A stretch of 64,000 bases of DNA from Leptotrichia wadei (GTDB taxonomy: Bacteria > Fusobacteriota > Fusobacteriia > Fusobacteriales > Leptotrichiaceae): positions 558,001 through 622,000 of the forward strand of contig NZ_AP019829.2 of the NCBI RefSeq assembly GCF_007990545.2, written 5' to 3'. Below the pieces are notes generated by a model. That model worked only from the letters and a program-made list of their open reading frames with translations, did not search any database and was not told the origin of the DNA. Positions 36,001 to 44,405 of the stretch are shown here, in pieces. The stretch's first letter is position 1. Each line of letters starts with the position of its first letter. Made by a program: the position numbers and the translations under genes.

Positions 36001-37987
36001 TATCATCATTTACAAATCCTTGTCCATCATAAACAACATTATCGTTACCATTAACCCAAATTCTACCTTTACCCGTAGTAGAACCATCACTAGTTTGAAG
36101 ATTATCTGCACCAAGTGTTCCATGGCTATTACCACTATCTCCATTAGCTAATTGTAATTTTCCGATATAGTTATTAACACGATATACTGATACATTGCTA
36201 TTATTTCCTTTAAGATCTATATCAACTGTTCCTTTGATTTCAACCTCACTATTATATGCTACATTTCCATTTTGGAAGTTAAAAATAACTTCTCCATCTA
36301 AACCTACACCGTTATCATAAATTTTATTCTTTTCACTTCCACCACTAGTACCAAAAGCAATCTCACTTTTAGTGTTCGTATTTGTATCTATAACAAACGC
36401 TGCTTGTTTTCCAGTTCCATTTAAATCTACTTCTACGTTATTTACACTATATTTACCACCTTGTATTTGAGCAAAAGCATCATTAGTTCCTAAAACATGT
36501 GCATTAAAGTTTTGCAATGTAACTGTTTGTCCTGTATTTGAAATTAAGACATCCCTATCTGCATCACCACTTCCACCTGGTGTCCAAGCTTCCCTGTATA
36601 CGGTATACCAGTTAGACCAACCGTTTGAACTGTTATTATATTGAGCATCAACTAATTGATAAAACAAATTTTGTCTAGCTATTGCTTCAGTAGCACCAGT
36701 TGCTGTTACTCCTCCTAATGTAACAGTATAGGAAGAATAAGGTGGTGTTCCAACACCAGTAGGTGTACTATCAAGAATATTCTGATAAGTAACTCTAGAA
36801 CCTCCTATCTCCGCATTTGGATTAGATGTATGATAATTACGAATCAAAGATTGTTGGTAAGAAGAATGTCCACCATATCCCCAATAATTGTACCACCAAT
36901 AACCAGAACCTGGATAAGCTGAAGTAATACCATCATATCCAGCAGTTCCACCGTTTGGCGTATATGATTCAGTTGTTCCACTACCTGGTGCAGGACTGCT
37001 TAGGTTTTGATATCTTACAGTTGCAGACCAAGTTCTTGATGGATCCCACCACCAAGTCGAAGTACCAGTTGCATGACCTACAGAAGTCGTTCCACTGAAA
37101 TTACCACCGATTGTCATATCTCCTTCACTTGTAGAGCTTGCACCCCCTAGTGTTGTTGAGGCTAAAGTATTGTTAGTACCATTTCTTTGGTTATATGTAT
37201 TCATAGTATTCGCAGACCAACCATTCCAGGCTCTATATAAATTACTAGTACCATAAGTAAAGGTAGAATCATTACTCCAACTTCCACTAGTACCACCAAT
37301 AGTATTAGTATTAGCTCGAGGGGTTCTACCAAATGCATTTCGTGCAGTAACAGTAGTATTTACTATATTAGGACTATATACAGTTGGATCGAATGTAGGA
37401 TTAACTGGCATATTCACATTATCCAATCTTTCAGGCACATAAGGCTTATAAGGCTCATGTATATTAGCCGGATTGATTGTCAATGAATTCGGCTCCTTGT
37501 TACGAGGTATATTCAGGTTAGTTGCCCCATATAAATGCTTAGTAGGGTCAAACACATACTTGGTAAGGTCATTGTCTCTCTTGTAGTATTCAAGGAATTT
37601 TCCTCCCCTACCTCTATATGTTGTACCCCAGTCGTTGTTCATATATCCTGTCCCGAACTGGAATGATGACCATGGGCTCTTGATTACTTGGTCCCCTTGT
37701 CTTAACAGCTGAACAAGTTCGCTTTGAGCTCCCTTTAATGATTTTTCGTTCTCTTTTCTTGCACGCATGAATGATTGCCGCAGATCTGTTATGGCATCGT
37801 ATGTCTGTGCTGTCACTTCCTGCTGTTCGCTTGCCACGTCTGCCACGTCAGCATGAAGCTTTGGCGCAATTGTTAAAAGCCCTGTTATCAGGAAAGAGAT
37901 AAGCAGGCTGTCAGAATAATGCACGTCTTTACATCTTTTTACAAACGATCGCAAATCTCTTACAATTTGTCGCAAATTATTACTCAT
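29645..37987 (-). CDS. Giant fusobacterial autotransporter, copy 2 (2780 aa)
   Basis: The domain plan is that of copy 1: signal and fusobacterial N-terminal domain (1-190), a variable beta-helix passenger (about 190-1650), a conserved passenger end and a beta-barrel closing with KVLY. The N-terminal domain differs from copy 1 at a single residue (Val for Ala at position 9). The middle is clearly homologous but diverged: for example, MSKVTTEIKSDNVVIGVVNQ in copy 1 is MDKVTANILSDNVTIGVINQ here. The start has AGGAGG as in copy 1. Upstream, the similarity stops at 38269 and is replaced by very AT-rich DNA without a clear promoter, so this copy may be weakly expressed or silent. The ORF is intact. 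Confidence 0.95.
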   Translation of the reverse strand: MSNNLRQIVRDLRSFVKRCKDVHYSDSLLISFLITGLLTIAPKLHADVADVASEQQEVTAQTYDAITDLRQSFMRARKENEKSLKGAQSELVQLLRQGDQVIKSPWSSFQFGTGYMNNDWGTTYRGRGGKFLEYYKRDNDLTKYVFDPTKHLYGATNLNIPRNKEPNSLTINPANIHEPYKPYVPERLDNVNMPVNPTFDPTVYSPNIVNTTVTARNAFGRTPRANTNTIGGTSGSWSNDSTFTYGTSNLYRAWNGWSANTMNTYNQRNGTNNTLASTTLGGASSTSEGDMTIGGNFSGTTSVGHATGTSTWWWDPSRTWSATVRYQNLSSPAPGSGTTESYTPNGGTAGYDGITSAYPGSGYWWYNYWGYGGHSSYQQSLIRNYHTSNPNAEIGGSRVTYQNILDSTPTGVGTPPYSSYTVTLGGVTATGATEAIARQNLFYQLVDAQYNNSSNGWSNWYTVYREAWTPGGSGDADRDVLISNTGQTVTLQNFNAHVLGTNDAFAQIQGGKYSVNNVEVDLNGTGKQAAFVIDTNTNTKSEIAFGTSGGSEKNKIYDNGVGLDGEVIFNFQNGNVAYNSEVEIKGTVDIDLKGNNSNVSVYRVNNYIGKLQLANGDSGNSHGTLGADNLQTSDGSTTGKGRIWVNGNDNVVYDGQGFVNDDTSKLTLSDVQMKGNNNVMVALKKPDGNASGNAQVGAFAGKIYIQGAMFGDNNVVVDAASGQGSGIGKQHISSALSGTLDNVKVEKLNVGFGIQNGGNTPSRNNTLIKATNGTTVEVTGKNTVISDSVYWNAGAVKRDYDDMYLNSVAEHTIVGYADGVIQNTGYAQSTTSAVKPSRIEFKSPVDMAGKASDNNPDLGSIAYFAINSGSIDAKSTRAAAPQSIIAYANGANALASINTPQIKIEGDINATDYLVLNTSNGKYGSGSASARPHTYQNIGAYAENGGTIKVVGANASADVTDYANNKSLIYGIGAVATGPNSNIEMEKVSVVSGASGALYATNGGSIKYEGGNILHQNNKSPNGNGDITLATSNATFSGTRKGMAPSYTGENDHANISPFYVHRTGINDTASIDFGTSTVTNIDMYDGILLSGNKYNGSFASAGNIIAGGDSIAREWDYAGSNSEANVKTNAKYKGMDKVTANILSDNVTIGVINQPKNEINWNSDKSWGAGTGAATGNFLSGIGEYAGGMKIKNGTSASDSYKLDVTIINGKVKIGEDVNLENKEETRTATTPPTKNDPFNDIKMESTFVTIDTNKKVEGDVRGTNRDLKDAKGNTNYQLQNVGLSMANSLFRWNDVYGNDTTWRKTKNSESGFVNKGTVDITGGSKDQAVTALNVSYGTIQNEKDVKVDHGNALVGTDNSILTNTKDATIEVSGKYTKPTGLTANSLNINSTTESTPSGANYGIVGISRKDTTNYLNSYTIDGSIVDTDATAITSEGKIKVDGGESNNGSVTATGIFAKNVNAKQNNVTISYDDTQIGNTAGIEVQASGSPSSSRGVGIALVNENSNGNGGLITLKGFGGSLGSDASGSNDIVTKENGIGIYAENAKIQLNSDKFTVTTRDDGVGIWVTDNSEIATGANHNKTFQYNYFGKNNKNGFAMAFGGRNTGITHASNDLDIKFSNHATSPVDLAYEQAKSKVAAVNGGTYKGIAGILVNTNDGADTVTNRGNIEEDSSSKTNVRAYGAVVNKGTFVNFGKIKLNDSLDAQASTLTSEDMKKVNVGIFANSTNKLDTTITNRGDITIGDSTNNKNIGSWAIYGYNVNTDSKEDGTKSKITINRNNYGIYSGDGNVNIKNTKLLVGNDTVLGHVQTTSGVSTAPGAYPINRQTAYANANDLLSGLDKPRELDSAIGVYIDKGSVARNINVSADMDIDRFSYGIVMAEKNGGPATNVTIGDGAYTLDASGKVSSLTATDAPTVVLASNRTAGGQVKSTAPSNPKVPEETKEQGNAVYYYSADTASRGKSWANVTMNGDYNTAYYTKGSMDNFGTIDLRSKYDVDNNNTARGYGNVGIFSANTSAPSTNYGTITTGMSDTVNMEYSAAMAAGRNHYKTDGNFDKTTEEGYIVNRGNIIVKEKEGIGMFATGAGSKAVNYGNIRLEGESAIGMYLDRGAIGENYGEIEGNAQSLKGVVAINGGYIKNYGHINVTGSGSYGIVTDGSRFIVDANGNPTEVLKSTDSRYTSSSAVTAGQTNGNGGTDLYGGKESSIEEGTSGNPKTTGVGTTITAPDIVPITKVSVDGIDTPIFDVESDAANPGDWAKNITVSSSIQTGGTRIIDLSVKNEWGNPVWEHAYKDPLSEVTSIGMYVDTSGVRYTNPIDGIQNLPKLGKVDLYFGPEATLYTNSKAIRIGDKVDVNGNVTKSNILKPFNDALSRLPGGAKVNVLSASLTWQVLAKLDSNNQLSEIYMSKVPYHSFAYDNDKSLVNFTNNLDNIYEIARQESAEKVIFNKLNSLGNGEGHILAQAFDQMRGHIYGGVQQRIKSTSDILGGEISSLRSERNVSKDSNKFKAFGQRNEFKTDTAGMPDWYSNAGGFAFVHEDETVRLGQSSGWSAGVVNNYFTFKDLSKSYENQAMAKVGVFKSIPLDANGTFILSLGGDGFFGRNDMKRRFWVVDQQFRAKASYYSYGAGLNAGLEKSFVVNDGFSIVPNLGIRAEYGRFSSIHEKGDMALNVKSDDYVSVKPSVGIDFRYNQEVFKNSNLTASLGFAYENEIGKLYDVENEARIVGAWTDYFGIRGDKEDKRGNFKSDLKLGLDNGRFGFNVNTGYDSKGHNFRAGLGLKVLY

Positions 37988-38269
37988 TGTTTCCTCCTAA
38001 AATTTGTAAATTTATAGCCATCCGCAAAAGCCGTCAGTTCCAATTAATGCAGCGCTTGCTGATTAATTTTCCAGCTTTCACAGCCGCCTGTTTTTTTGAT
38101 TTAGGCTTTCACAACTTCCAAGAAAAAATATTCCCGCGAAATGCCTAAAAAGTATCGAAATAGCCTTATTTTTCCAAAAACCTTTCAAACACCCTCAACA
38201 AAGTCCAGCAAATTCCAGTAGAAATGAGGGATGGAAGGGGTGGAGTCCTTAAGGGGGGCCATAGAGGAC
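37418..38269 (-). repeat. Inverted repeat, 5' arm of autotransporter copy 2
   Basis: It matches 11181-12034 in the opposite direction, covering the first 570 coding bases and about 282 bases of leader. One small cluster of differences lies at about 38103-38135. The rest of the gap to copY (38270-38655) is AT-rich and holds only a CAAGG palindrome. Confidence 0.9.
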
Positions 38270-38562
38270 TATTTTGAAGTAAAATTTAATATTTTATTTA
38301 AAATAATAAGTTTTAAAAAAAATATTTCTAATATAATTTATATAATATTTATATTAAATATTAAATATTTTTGATGGTTATTTTTAAATAAATTTTAGTG
38401 AAATGGTAAAAAATTATTAATAACCAAAAAAGACTAGAAACATTAAGGACTTGATGTTTACTATTTTTTTATTGCTGAGGTTGTTTTGTTTTTCTTGCAC
38501 AATTACTGAATCTGTCCGATAGTTATGCAAACTCAGAATTTAACAAAATAAATAATCTGAAG

Positions 38563-38580
38563 CAAGGGTCTTGACCTCTT
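38563..38580. repeat. Dispersed CAAGG palindrome, degenerate copy 3
   Basis: CAAGGGTCTTGACCTCTT, preceded by CTGAAG as at 9144-9149, is a decayed version of the perfect palindrome at 9150. Confidence 0.5.
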
Positions 38581-38655
38581 ATAGAGATAAAAAGAATTAG
38601 GTTGTCGAATATATCGTCATATCATAAATTTTTTTATATAATATAGAAAAAATAC

Positions 38656-38712
38656 TTGACAAAAAACGATTACTATTGTAAACTTATAACATAAAAGATT
38701 ACAAATGTAAAC
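38656..38712 (+). promoter_or_regulatory. copY-copA promoter with two CopY-type operator boxes
   Basis: TTGACA at 38656-38661 is followed by GATTACTATTGTAAAC (38668-38683) and GATTACAAATGTAAAC (38697-38712). The second fits the known cop box TACAnnTGTA; the first differs by one base. The first box overlaps the spacer and -10 (TAAACT), so bound repressor should block transcription. Confidence 0.8.
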
Positions 38713-38733
38713 ATTTTAGACGAGGTAGAGATT

Positions 38734-39201
38734 ATGAAAGAAAGTAGCAGAATTGATCAGAAGTGGTATATAACTGATGCAGAATGGGAAGTGATGCGTG
38801 TTGTTTGGGCAAATAATGAAGTGACGAGCAGGTTTGTGGCAGAGGTGCTTTGTGAAAAGATGAATTGGAAGCAGGCTACGATAAAGACTTTGTTGAATCG
38901 GTTGCTGGAAAAGGGCGTTTTGAAAAAGAGGGAAATAGGGAATAAGTATATTTATTCGACGGATTTTACAGAAAAGGAAGTGGCTAATAGTTATATATTG
39001 GGGACTTTTAATAAGATTTGTAAAACGAAGGTTGGGGAAATGATTGGGAAGGTTATTGAGAACAGTGAACTTAGTTTTGATGACTTGGAGCTGATTTTGA
39101 AGGCTGTGGAGGAAAAGAGGAAGACGGCTGTGGAGGAGGTTTTGTGTGACTGTGTGAAAGGGCAGTGTAATTGTGAGCATAATGGGCATAGGCATGTTTG
39201 A
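38734..39201 (+). CDS. copY: CopY-type copper-responsive repressor
   Basis: This BlaI/MecI-family winged-helix repressor has ITDAEWEVMRVVWA at the N-terminus and ATIKTLLNRLLEKGVLKK in the recognition region. The C-terminus carries CDC-VKGQ-CNC at residues 138-147, exactly the CxCx4CxC signature with which CopY binds Cu(I) or Zn(II), followed by a His-rich end (EHNGHRHV). Length 155 is right. It precedes copA by about 120 bases, and two cop boxes sit at its promoter, so it most likely represses its own operon until copper displaces zinc. The ATG has GAGGTAGAG upstream. Confidence 0.93.
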   Translation: MKESSRIDQKWYITDAEWEVMRVVWANNEVTSRFVAEVLCEKMNWKQATIKTLLNRLLEKGVLKKREIGNKYIYSTDFTEKEVANSYILGTFNKICKTKVGEMIGKVIENSELSFDDLELILKAVEEKRKTAVEEVLCDCVKGQCNCEHNGHRHV

Positions 39202-39322
39202 AAATATAAAAAAAATTAATCTGTTAAATTTATAAATTTTTTAAGTAATTGTAAAAGTAAATTATTAAAAATTAAGAAACAGTAATATTTTTGATAGTAA
39301 AGTTTAAGAGGAGGAAAAAAAT

Positions 39323-41551
39323 ATGGCAGAAAAAATTTATACAGTAACTGGGATGAGCTGTGCGGCTTGTGCTAATGCTGTGGAGAAGGCACTTAACAAG
39401 AATGAGGATATTAATGCTTCGGTTAATATTGCAACTGAAAAATTGAATGTTGAGTATGATGAAAGGAAGTATGATTTTGATAAGATTAGGAAAATAGTGG
39501 AATCGGCTGGGTATGGGCTAGTTGAAAATATGACTGAGGACAGGAAAGTTGAACTTTATCAGGAAAAAATAGCGAGTTTGAAAAAACGATTGATTTTGGC
39601 GATTGTATTTGTTGTTCCACTTTTGTATATTTCGATGGGACACATGCTTGGGGCGGCGCTTCCTGAGTTTTTGAATCCTAAGGTAAATGCGCTTAATTTT
39701 GCATTGGCACAATTTGTGCTGACTTTGCCAATCATTTATGCTGGGAGAGATTTTTTTTCGCATGGTTTTAAAAATTTGGTAAGAAAATCACCAACAATGG
39801 ATTCGTTAATTGCAATTGGAGCGACAGCGGCGATACTTTATGGAATTTATGCAACATATAGAATTGTTACTGTGGATCCTGAAGCGCACATGGATTTGTA
39901 TTATGAATCGGCTGGTGTAATTATTACGTTAATTTTGTTTGGAAAGTTGCTAGAAGCAAAGACAAAAGGGCAAACTTCATCGGCAATAAAAAAACTTATC
40001 GGACTTCAGCCTAAAAAAGCTAAAATTATTGAAAATGGTGTGGAAAAGGAGATTTTAATTGAAAATCTGAAGGTTGGAGATATTGTGATTGTAAAGCCTG
40101 GAGAAAAAATTGCAGTTGATGGGAAAATTGTGGAAGGTGCAACTTCTGTGGATGAATCAATGTTGACTGGGGAAAGTTTACCTGTTAGTAAAAAAGTTGG
40201 GGATAAAGTTGTTGGAGGAAGTATTAATAAAAATGGGAGTATTAGATTTGAAGCAACTGAAATTGGGAAAAATACAGTCTTATCACAAATTATAAAGCTA
40301 GTTGAGGAAGCGCAAGGGTCGAAAGCTCCAATTTCACGAATGGCTGATGTTGTGGCGGCGTATTTTGTGCCGATTGTTATTGGAATTGCGATAATTACAG
40401 GAGTTGCCTGGTTTGTGAGCGGAAGCGGATTAGTTACTGCATTGTCGTTTTTTATCGCCGTACTTGTAATTGCATGTCCGTGTGCATTGGGACTTGCGAC
40501 TCCGACATCAATAATGGTTGGAACTGGAAAAGGTGCTGAAAACGGGATTCTTATTAAAAGTGGAGAAGCTCTTGAAACAACATATAAAATTAAAACAATT
40601 GTATTTGATAAAACAGGAACAATTACTAAAGGAAAGCCTGTATTAACTGATTTGATTGCTTATGGAAATTACAAGGAAGATGAACTTTTAAAAATTGCCG
40701 CAAGTGTGGAAAATGATTCTGAACATCCGCTGGCAGAGGCAATTGTAAATGAGGCAAAGGGGAAAAATGTTGAAATTAAGCCTTATGAAAAATTTAGGGC
40801 AATGCCAGGTTATGGGATTCGTGCGACTTTTGAAGGCAAGGAAATTCAAATTGGAAATAAAAAATTAATGGAAAATAAAAAAATTGATGTGAAAATTTCT
40901 CAAAAGGACTATAATATTTTATCAAATGAAGGAAAAACTCCAATGTATATTTCGATTGACAATGAATTGGCAGGAATTGTTGCAGTTGCCGATGTTATTA
41001 AGGAAACAAGCAAAGAAGCCATTGAAAAATTGAAAAAAATGGGAATTAAAACAATAATGCTTACAGGAGATAATGAAAAAACTGCAGAATTTATCGCAAA
41101 GCAAGTGGGAATTGATGATGTAATTTCAGAAGTTCTGCCTTATCAAAAATCTCAAAAAATAAAGGAACTTCAGGAAAAAGATGAATTTGTCGCAATGGTC
41201 GGAGATGGAATCAACGATTCGCCAGCGTTAGCCCAAGCAAATGTAGGAATTGCAATAGGAAATGGAACAGATGTGGCTATAGAATCAGCTGATATTGTTT
41301 TAATTAGAAACGATTTGCGGGATGTGGCTGGAGCGATTGCATTAAGCAAGGCAACAATTACAAATATAAAGGAAAATTTATTCTGGGCATTCTTTTACAA
41401 CGTACTTGGAATTCCTTTTGCAGCTGGAATATTTTATGCATTTTTTAATGGACCGAAGTTAGACCCGATGATTGCGGCTTTTGCAATGTCGTTTAGTTCG
41501 GTGTCGGTTTTGGGAAATGCTTTGAGATTGAAGTTTTTTAAAGTTAAATAA
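39323..41551 (+). CDS. copA: Copper-exporting P1B-type ATPase
   Basis: CopA pumps Cu(I) out across the inner membrane. One N-terminal heavy-metal-associated domain has GMSCAAC with Cys 13 and 16. The transmembrane metal site is CPC at 385-387, the phosphorylated Asp is in DKTGT at about 429, SEHPLAEAI holds the conserved HP pair, and [12 protein letters not shown] closes the nucleotide domain. The 742 residues fit a single-HMA CopA. AGGAGG lies before the ATG. It is the second gene after copY; no copZ chaperone gene is beside it. Transfer of the cop pair with the following phd-doc pair is possible, but I see no ends. Confidence 0.95.
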   Translation: MAEKIYTVTGMSCAACANAVEKALNKNEDINASVNIATEKLNVEYDERKYDFDKIRKIVESAGYGLVENMTEDRKVELYQEKIASLKKRLILAIVFVVPLLYISMGHMLGAALPEFLNPKVNALNFALAQFVLTLPIIYAGRDFFSHGFKNLVRKSPTMDSLIAIGATAAILYGIYATYRIVTVDPEAHMDLYYESAGVIITLILFGKLLEAKTKGQTSSAIKKLIGLQPKKAKIIENGVEKEILIENLKVGDIVIVKPGEKIAVDGKIVEGATSVDESMLTGESLPVSKKVGDKVVGGSINKNGSIRFEATEIGKNTVLSQIIKLVEEAQGSKAPISRMADVVAAYFVPIVIGIAIITGVAWFVSGSGLVTALSFFIAVLVIACPCALGLATPTSIMVGTGKGAENGILIKSGEALETTYKIKTIVFDKTGTITKGKPVLTDLIAYGNYKEDELLKIAASVENDSEHPLAEAIVNEAKGKNVEIKPYEKFRAMPGYGIRATFEGKEIQIGNKKLMENKKIDVKISQKDYNILSNEGKTPMYISIDNELAGIVAVADVIKETSKEAIEKLKKMGIKTIMLTGDNEKTAEFIAKQVGIDDVISEVLPYQKSQKIKELQEKDEFVAMVGDGINDSPALAQANVGIAIGNGTDVAIESADIVLIRNDLRDVAGAIALSKATITNIKENLFWAFFYNVLGIPFAAGIFYAFFNGPKLDPMIAAFAMSFSSVSVLGNALRLKFFKVK

Positions 41552-41618
41552 TATTTTTAAAAAATAGGTTGAATTTATCCTATATTTATGATATTATACT
41601 TTATAAGAGGTGAGCAAT

Positions 41619-41876
41619 ATGAAAGCAGAATTAGACAACTTAGTTTCAATGAAGGAAGCTAATCAAAATTTTTCAAAAGTGGCAAGAATGGTAGATACAA
41701 ATGGATCTGTTGTCATTTTAAAAAATAATACCCCAAAATATATTTTAGTTGATTACAATTTAGCAAAAGAAGTTGAAAAAGAACCAGTAAAATTTGCGGA
41801 AGATAATGAATTGGAAATGGTTTCATCTAAAATTTTAAAGAAATACAAAAAAACATTTGAGGAATTGGCAAAATGA
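41619..41876 (+). CDS. phd: Phd/YefM-type antitoxin
   Basis: The protein has the Phd/YefM form: an N-terminal DNA-binding segment (LVSMKEANQNFSKVARMV), then a strand pair (GSVVILKNNTPKYILVDYNLA), and a charged C-terminal tail that would wrap the toxin. A GTG at 41610 could add three residues, but it lies inside the AGAGGTGAG site, so I use ATG 41619, giving 85 residues. The stop overlaps the doc start by four bases (ATGA), the normal arrangement for translational coupling. Phd-type proteins repress their own operon. Confidence 0.88.
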   Translation: MKAELDNLVSMKEANQNFSKVARMVDTNGSVVILKNNTPKYILVDYNLAKEVEKEPVKFAEDNELEMVSSKILKKYKKTFEELAK

Positions 41877-42247
41877 TTCTTTTATCTGAAAAGCAAATAT
41901 TAAAACTTCATTCTGAATTGGTAGAAAAATTTGGAGGAATTGATGGAGTTAGGGACAAAGGTTTAATTGAAAGTTCAATAAATAATGTTTATCAATCTTA
42001 TTTTGGAGTTGAAAAATATCCAACAATAGAAGAAAAGGCTGCAAGATTATGTTATAGTTTTATTAAAAATCATGCTTTTTTAGATGGAAATAAGAGAATT
42101 GGAATTTATGTTATGATGGTTCTTCTTGAGTTAAATGGAATTAGTTTAAATTGTTCTAATGATGAACTTACAGAATTGGGGTTAAAAATAGCAGATTCTA
42201 GTATAGGATATTCTGAAATTCTTGAATTTATTTATAAGTTCAAGTAA
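41873..42247 (+). CDS. doc: Doc-type toxin (Fic fold)
   Basis: The Doc motif is complete: HAFLDGNKR at residues 67-75, matching HxFx(D/N)(A/G)NKR. Family members phosphorylate EF-Tu and stop translation when the labile Phd is lost. The 124 residues are the usual length. The start overlaps the phd stop by four bases. The conserved early segment FGGIDGVRDKGLIESSI is also present. A bidirectional terminator follows. Confidence 0.92.
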   Translation: MILLSEKQILKLHSELVEKFGGIDGVRDKGLIESSINNVYQSYFGVEKYPTIEEKAARLCYSFIKNHAFLDGNKRIGIYVMMVLLELNGISLNCSNDELTELGLKIADSSIGYSEILEFIYKFK

Positions 42248-42265
42248 TATTAAAAATTTATTTAT

Positions 42266-42309
42266 AAAAAAACCGTTTTAAATGAATTAATCAAATAAGA
42301 CGGTTTTTT
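42266..42309. terminator. Bidirectional terminator between doc and fruA
   Basis: AAAAAAACCGT and ACGGTTTTTT form a stem around an AT-rich loop, with T runs on both strands. Confidence 0.8.
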
Positions 42310-42342
42310 ATTTTGTTTTTAAATTAAAATATATTTAAAATT

Positions 42343-44262
42343 TTATCCTTCTTTTATGGCAGGTTTTAATGCTCCTAAAACAATAGCCGAAACAATACTT
42401 CCAATTATAACTGCTACTAAATATAGGAAGAAGTTGTTACTTAATGCCATTACTAGGATTCCACCATGTGGAGCAGGTATTTTTATATTAAATAGTCCTG
42501 TTAATGCTCCTGCGATTGCGGAACCTACGACACTTGCTGGTATTACTCTTGTTGGATCTGCCGCTGCATAAGGGATTGCACCTTCTGTGATGAATGAGAA
42601 TCCCATAATGTAGTTTGTAAGTCCAGCTTCTCTTTCTTGTGCAGTAAATTTATTTTTAAATAATGTTGATGCTAATGCGATTGCGATTGGAGGAACCATT
42701 CCACCAGCCATAACTGCTGCCATTGGTAAACTTCCACCAGATGTCATTGTAGCTGCCAATGTTCCAGAACCAAATACATAGGCTGCCTTATTTACAGGGC
42801 CTCCCATATCAATAGCCATCATTCCACCAAGAACTGCACCTAATAGAACAGCGCTTGAACCAGACATTCCATTTAACCAAGCATTTAAACCGTTGTTAAT
42901 TATTGCTGCAAATGGATTTATAACAAGTACCATTGCTACACCTGTGATTAATACTGATAAAACTGGATACAATAATATCATTTTTAATCCGCTTAAAGAT
43001 CTTGGCATACCTGATAATGCTTTTACTAAACCTTGTACAACATATCCAGCTAAAAATCCACCAAGCAATGCACCAATAAATCCAGAACCACCAGCTGTTG
43101 CAATAGCTCCTGCAACTAGTCCTGCCGCCAATGCCGCTCTTTCACTAATACTGTAAGCAATATATCCAGCTAATACTGGAACAAACAATCCAAATGCCTG
43201 TCCGCCAATATCTTTTAACATTTTAGCTAATGGCGCTTTAGAACCATATTCTGCTCCCGCTCCACCATTACCAGACAATGTATCAACTAAAAATGCCAGT
43301 GCTATCAAAATTCCTCCACTTATTACTAACGGAAGCATATATGAAACTCCACTTAATAAGTGTTTGTAAAGTCCTTTTTTCTCAGATGAAGATGATTCAG
43401 AAGAATCTGCAGTTTTTGAACCGCTTGCATGGAAAATAGGAGCTTTTCCATCTAAAACCTGTTGAATTAACGCTTTTGCATTGTTAATTCCTTCTTTTGC
43501 TTCCACTTGAATTAACGGTTTTCCGTCAAATCTGTCAACTTCGATATTTCTGTTAATTGCTAAAATTACACCAGTAGCTTTTTTAATATCTTCATCAGTC
43601 AAGACATTTTTTCTGCCATCCGCACCATTTGTTTCAACTTTTATGTTTATTCCCATTTCATCAGCTGCTTTTTTTAGTGCTTCTGCCGCCATATAAGTAT
43701 GGGCAATTCCTGTCGGGCAGGCTGTTGCTGCAATTATGTAAGGAGCATTTTCATCAGTTGGAGCTTGTGCAGTTACAGCATCTTTCTTTTCTTCTTCTGC
43801 AAATTTTTCTGCTTCAGCTTTATTAATAATTTCCAGTACTTCATCAGCTGTCTTTGCATTTTCAAGAGCTTCCTTGAAATCATCATCCAATAATAATTGT
43901 GATAATCTTGCAAGTGTTTCAATATGAGTGTTATTTGCACCATCTGGAGCGGCAATCATAAAGAACAATGTTGCAGGTTCTCCATCTAATGAATCATAGT
44001 CAATTCCTTCTGGTTTTCTACCCATTGCGAGTGCAGGTTTTTTTACATATTTTGTCTTAGCATGTGGAATTGCGATTCCTTCACCAATTCCAGTTGAGCT
44101 TTGAGCTTCTCTAGCCATCAATGCCTCTACATATCCGTCATAATCATTCAGAACACCTGTTTTTTCGTGCAATCTGGCAAGTTCTTTAATTATGTCAACT
44201 TTAGTTGTAGATTTTACATCTAGACTAATTCTATCTTTGATTAGTAAGTCAGATATTTTCAT
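42343..44262 (-). CDS. fruA: Fructose PTS permease, EIIABC fusion
   Basis: This membrane enzyme takes up fructose as fructose 1-phosphate. Domain order is A-B-C. EIIA covers about 1-145 with the phosphorylated His 67 in GIAIPHAKT. EIIB has the Cys 182 in ATACPTGIAHTYMAAEAL. EIIC begins at about 300 and spans the membrane many times (YMLPLVISGGILIALAF and onward). The 639 residues fit Fru-type IIABC. It follows fruK after about 140 bases on the minus strand, and the pair makes a route from fructose to fructose 1,6-bisphosphate. No fruR repressor gene is beside them. Confidence 0.95.
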   Translation of the reverse strand: MKISDLLIKDRISLDVKSTTKVDIIKELARLHEKTGVLNDYDGYVEALMAREAQSSTGIGEGIAIPHAKTKYVKKPALAMGRKPEGIDYDSLDGEPATLFFMIAAPDGANNTHIETLARLSQLLLDDDFKEALENAKTADEVLEIINKAEAEKFAEEEKKDAVTAQAPTDENAPYIIAATACPTGIAHTYMAAEALKKAADEMGINIKVETNGADGRKNVLTDEDIKKATGVILAINRNIEVDRFDGKPLIQVEAKEGINNAKALIQQVLDGKAPIFHASGSKTADSSESSSSEKKGLYKHLLSGVSYMLPLVISGGILIALAFLVDTLSGNGGAGAEYGSKAPLAKMLKDIGGQAFGLFVPVLAGYIAYSISERAALAAGLVAGAIATAGGSGFIGALLGGFLAGYVVQGLVKALSGMPRSLSGLKMILLYPVLSVLITGVAMVLVINPFAAIINNGLNAWLNGMSGSSAVLLGAVLGGMMAIDMGGPVNKAAYVFGSGTLAATMTSGGSLPMAAVMAGGMVPPIAIALASTLFKNKFTAQEREAGLTNYIMGFSFITEGAIPYAAADPTRVIPASVVGSAIAGALTGLFNIKIPAPHGGILVMALSNNFFLYLVAVIIGSIVSAIVLGALKPAIKEG

Positions 44263-44405
44263 TTTTACACCATCCTTATTTATTATTTTTTTATTTTATT
44301 CTTTTAAAGTAAATAATTCTTATTTTTAGCCATAGTAAAGCAACTTTAAAATTCAATACAAAAATCATCACTATTTTACTTCAATATATTAAGTTTACTT
44401 ATCTT

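Noticed and set aside
38716..39195. 159-codon minus-strand ORF opposite copY
   Set aside because: The plus frame encodes a clear CopY with metal motif and operators; the opposite frame is an open shadow.
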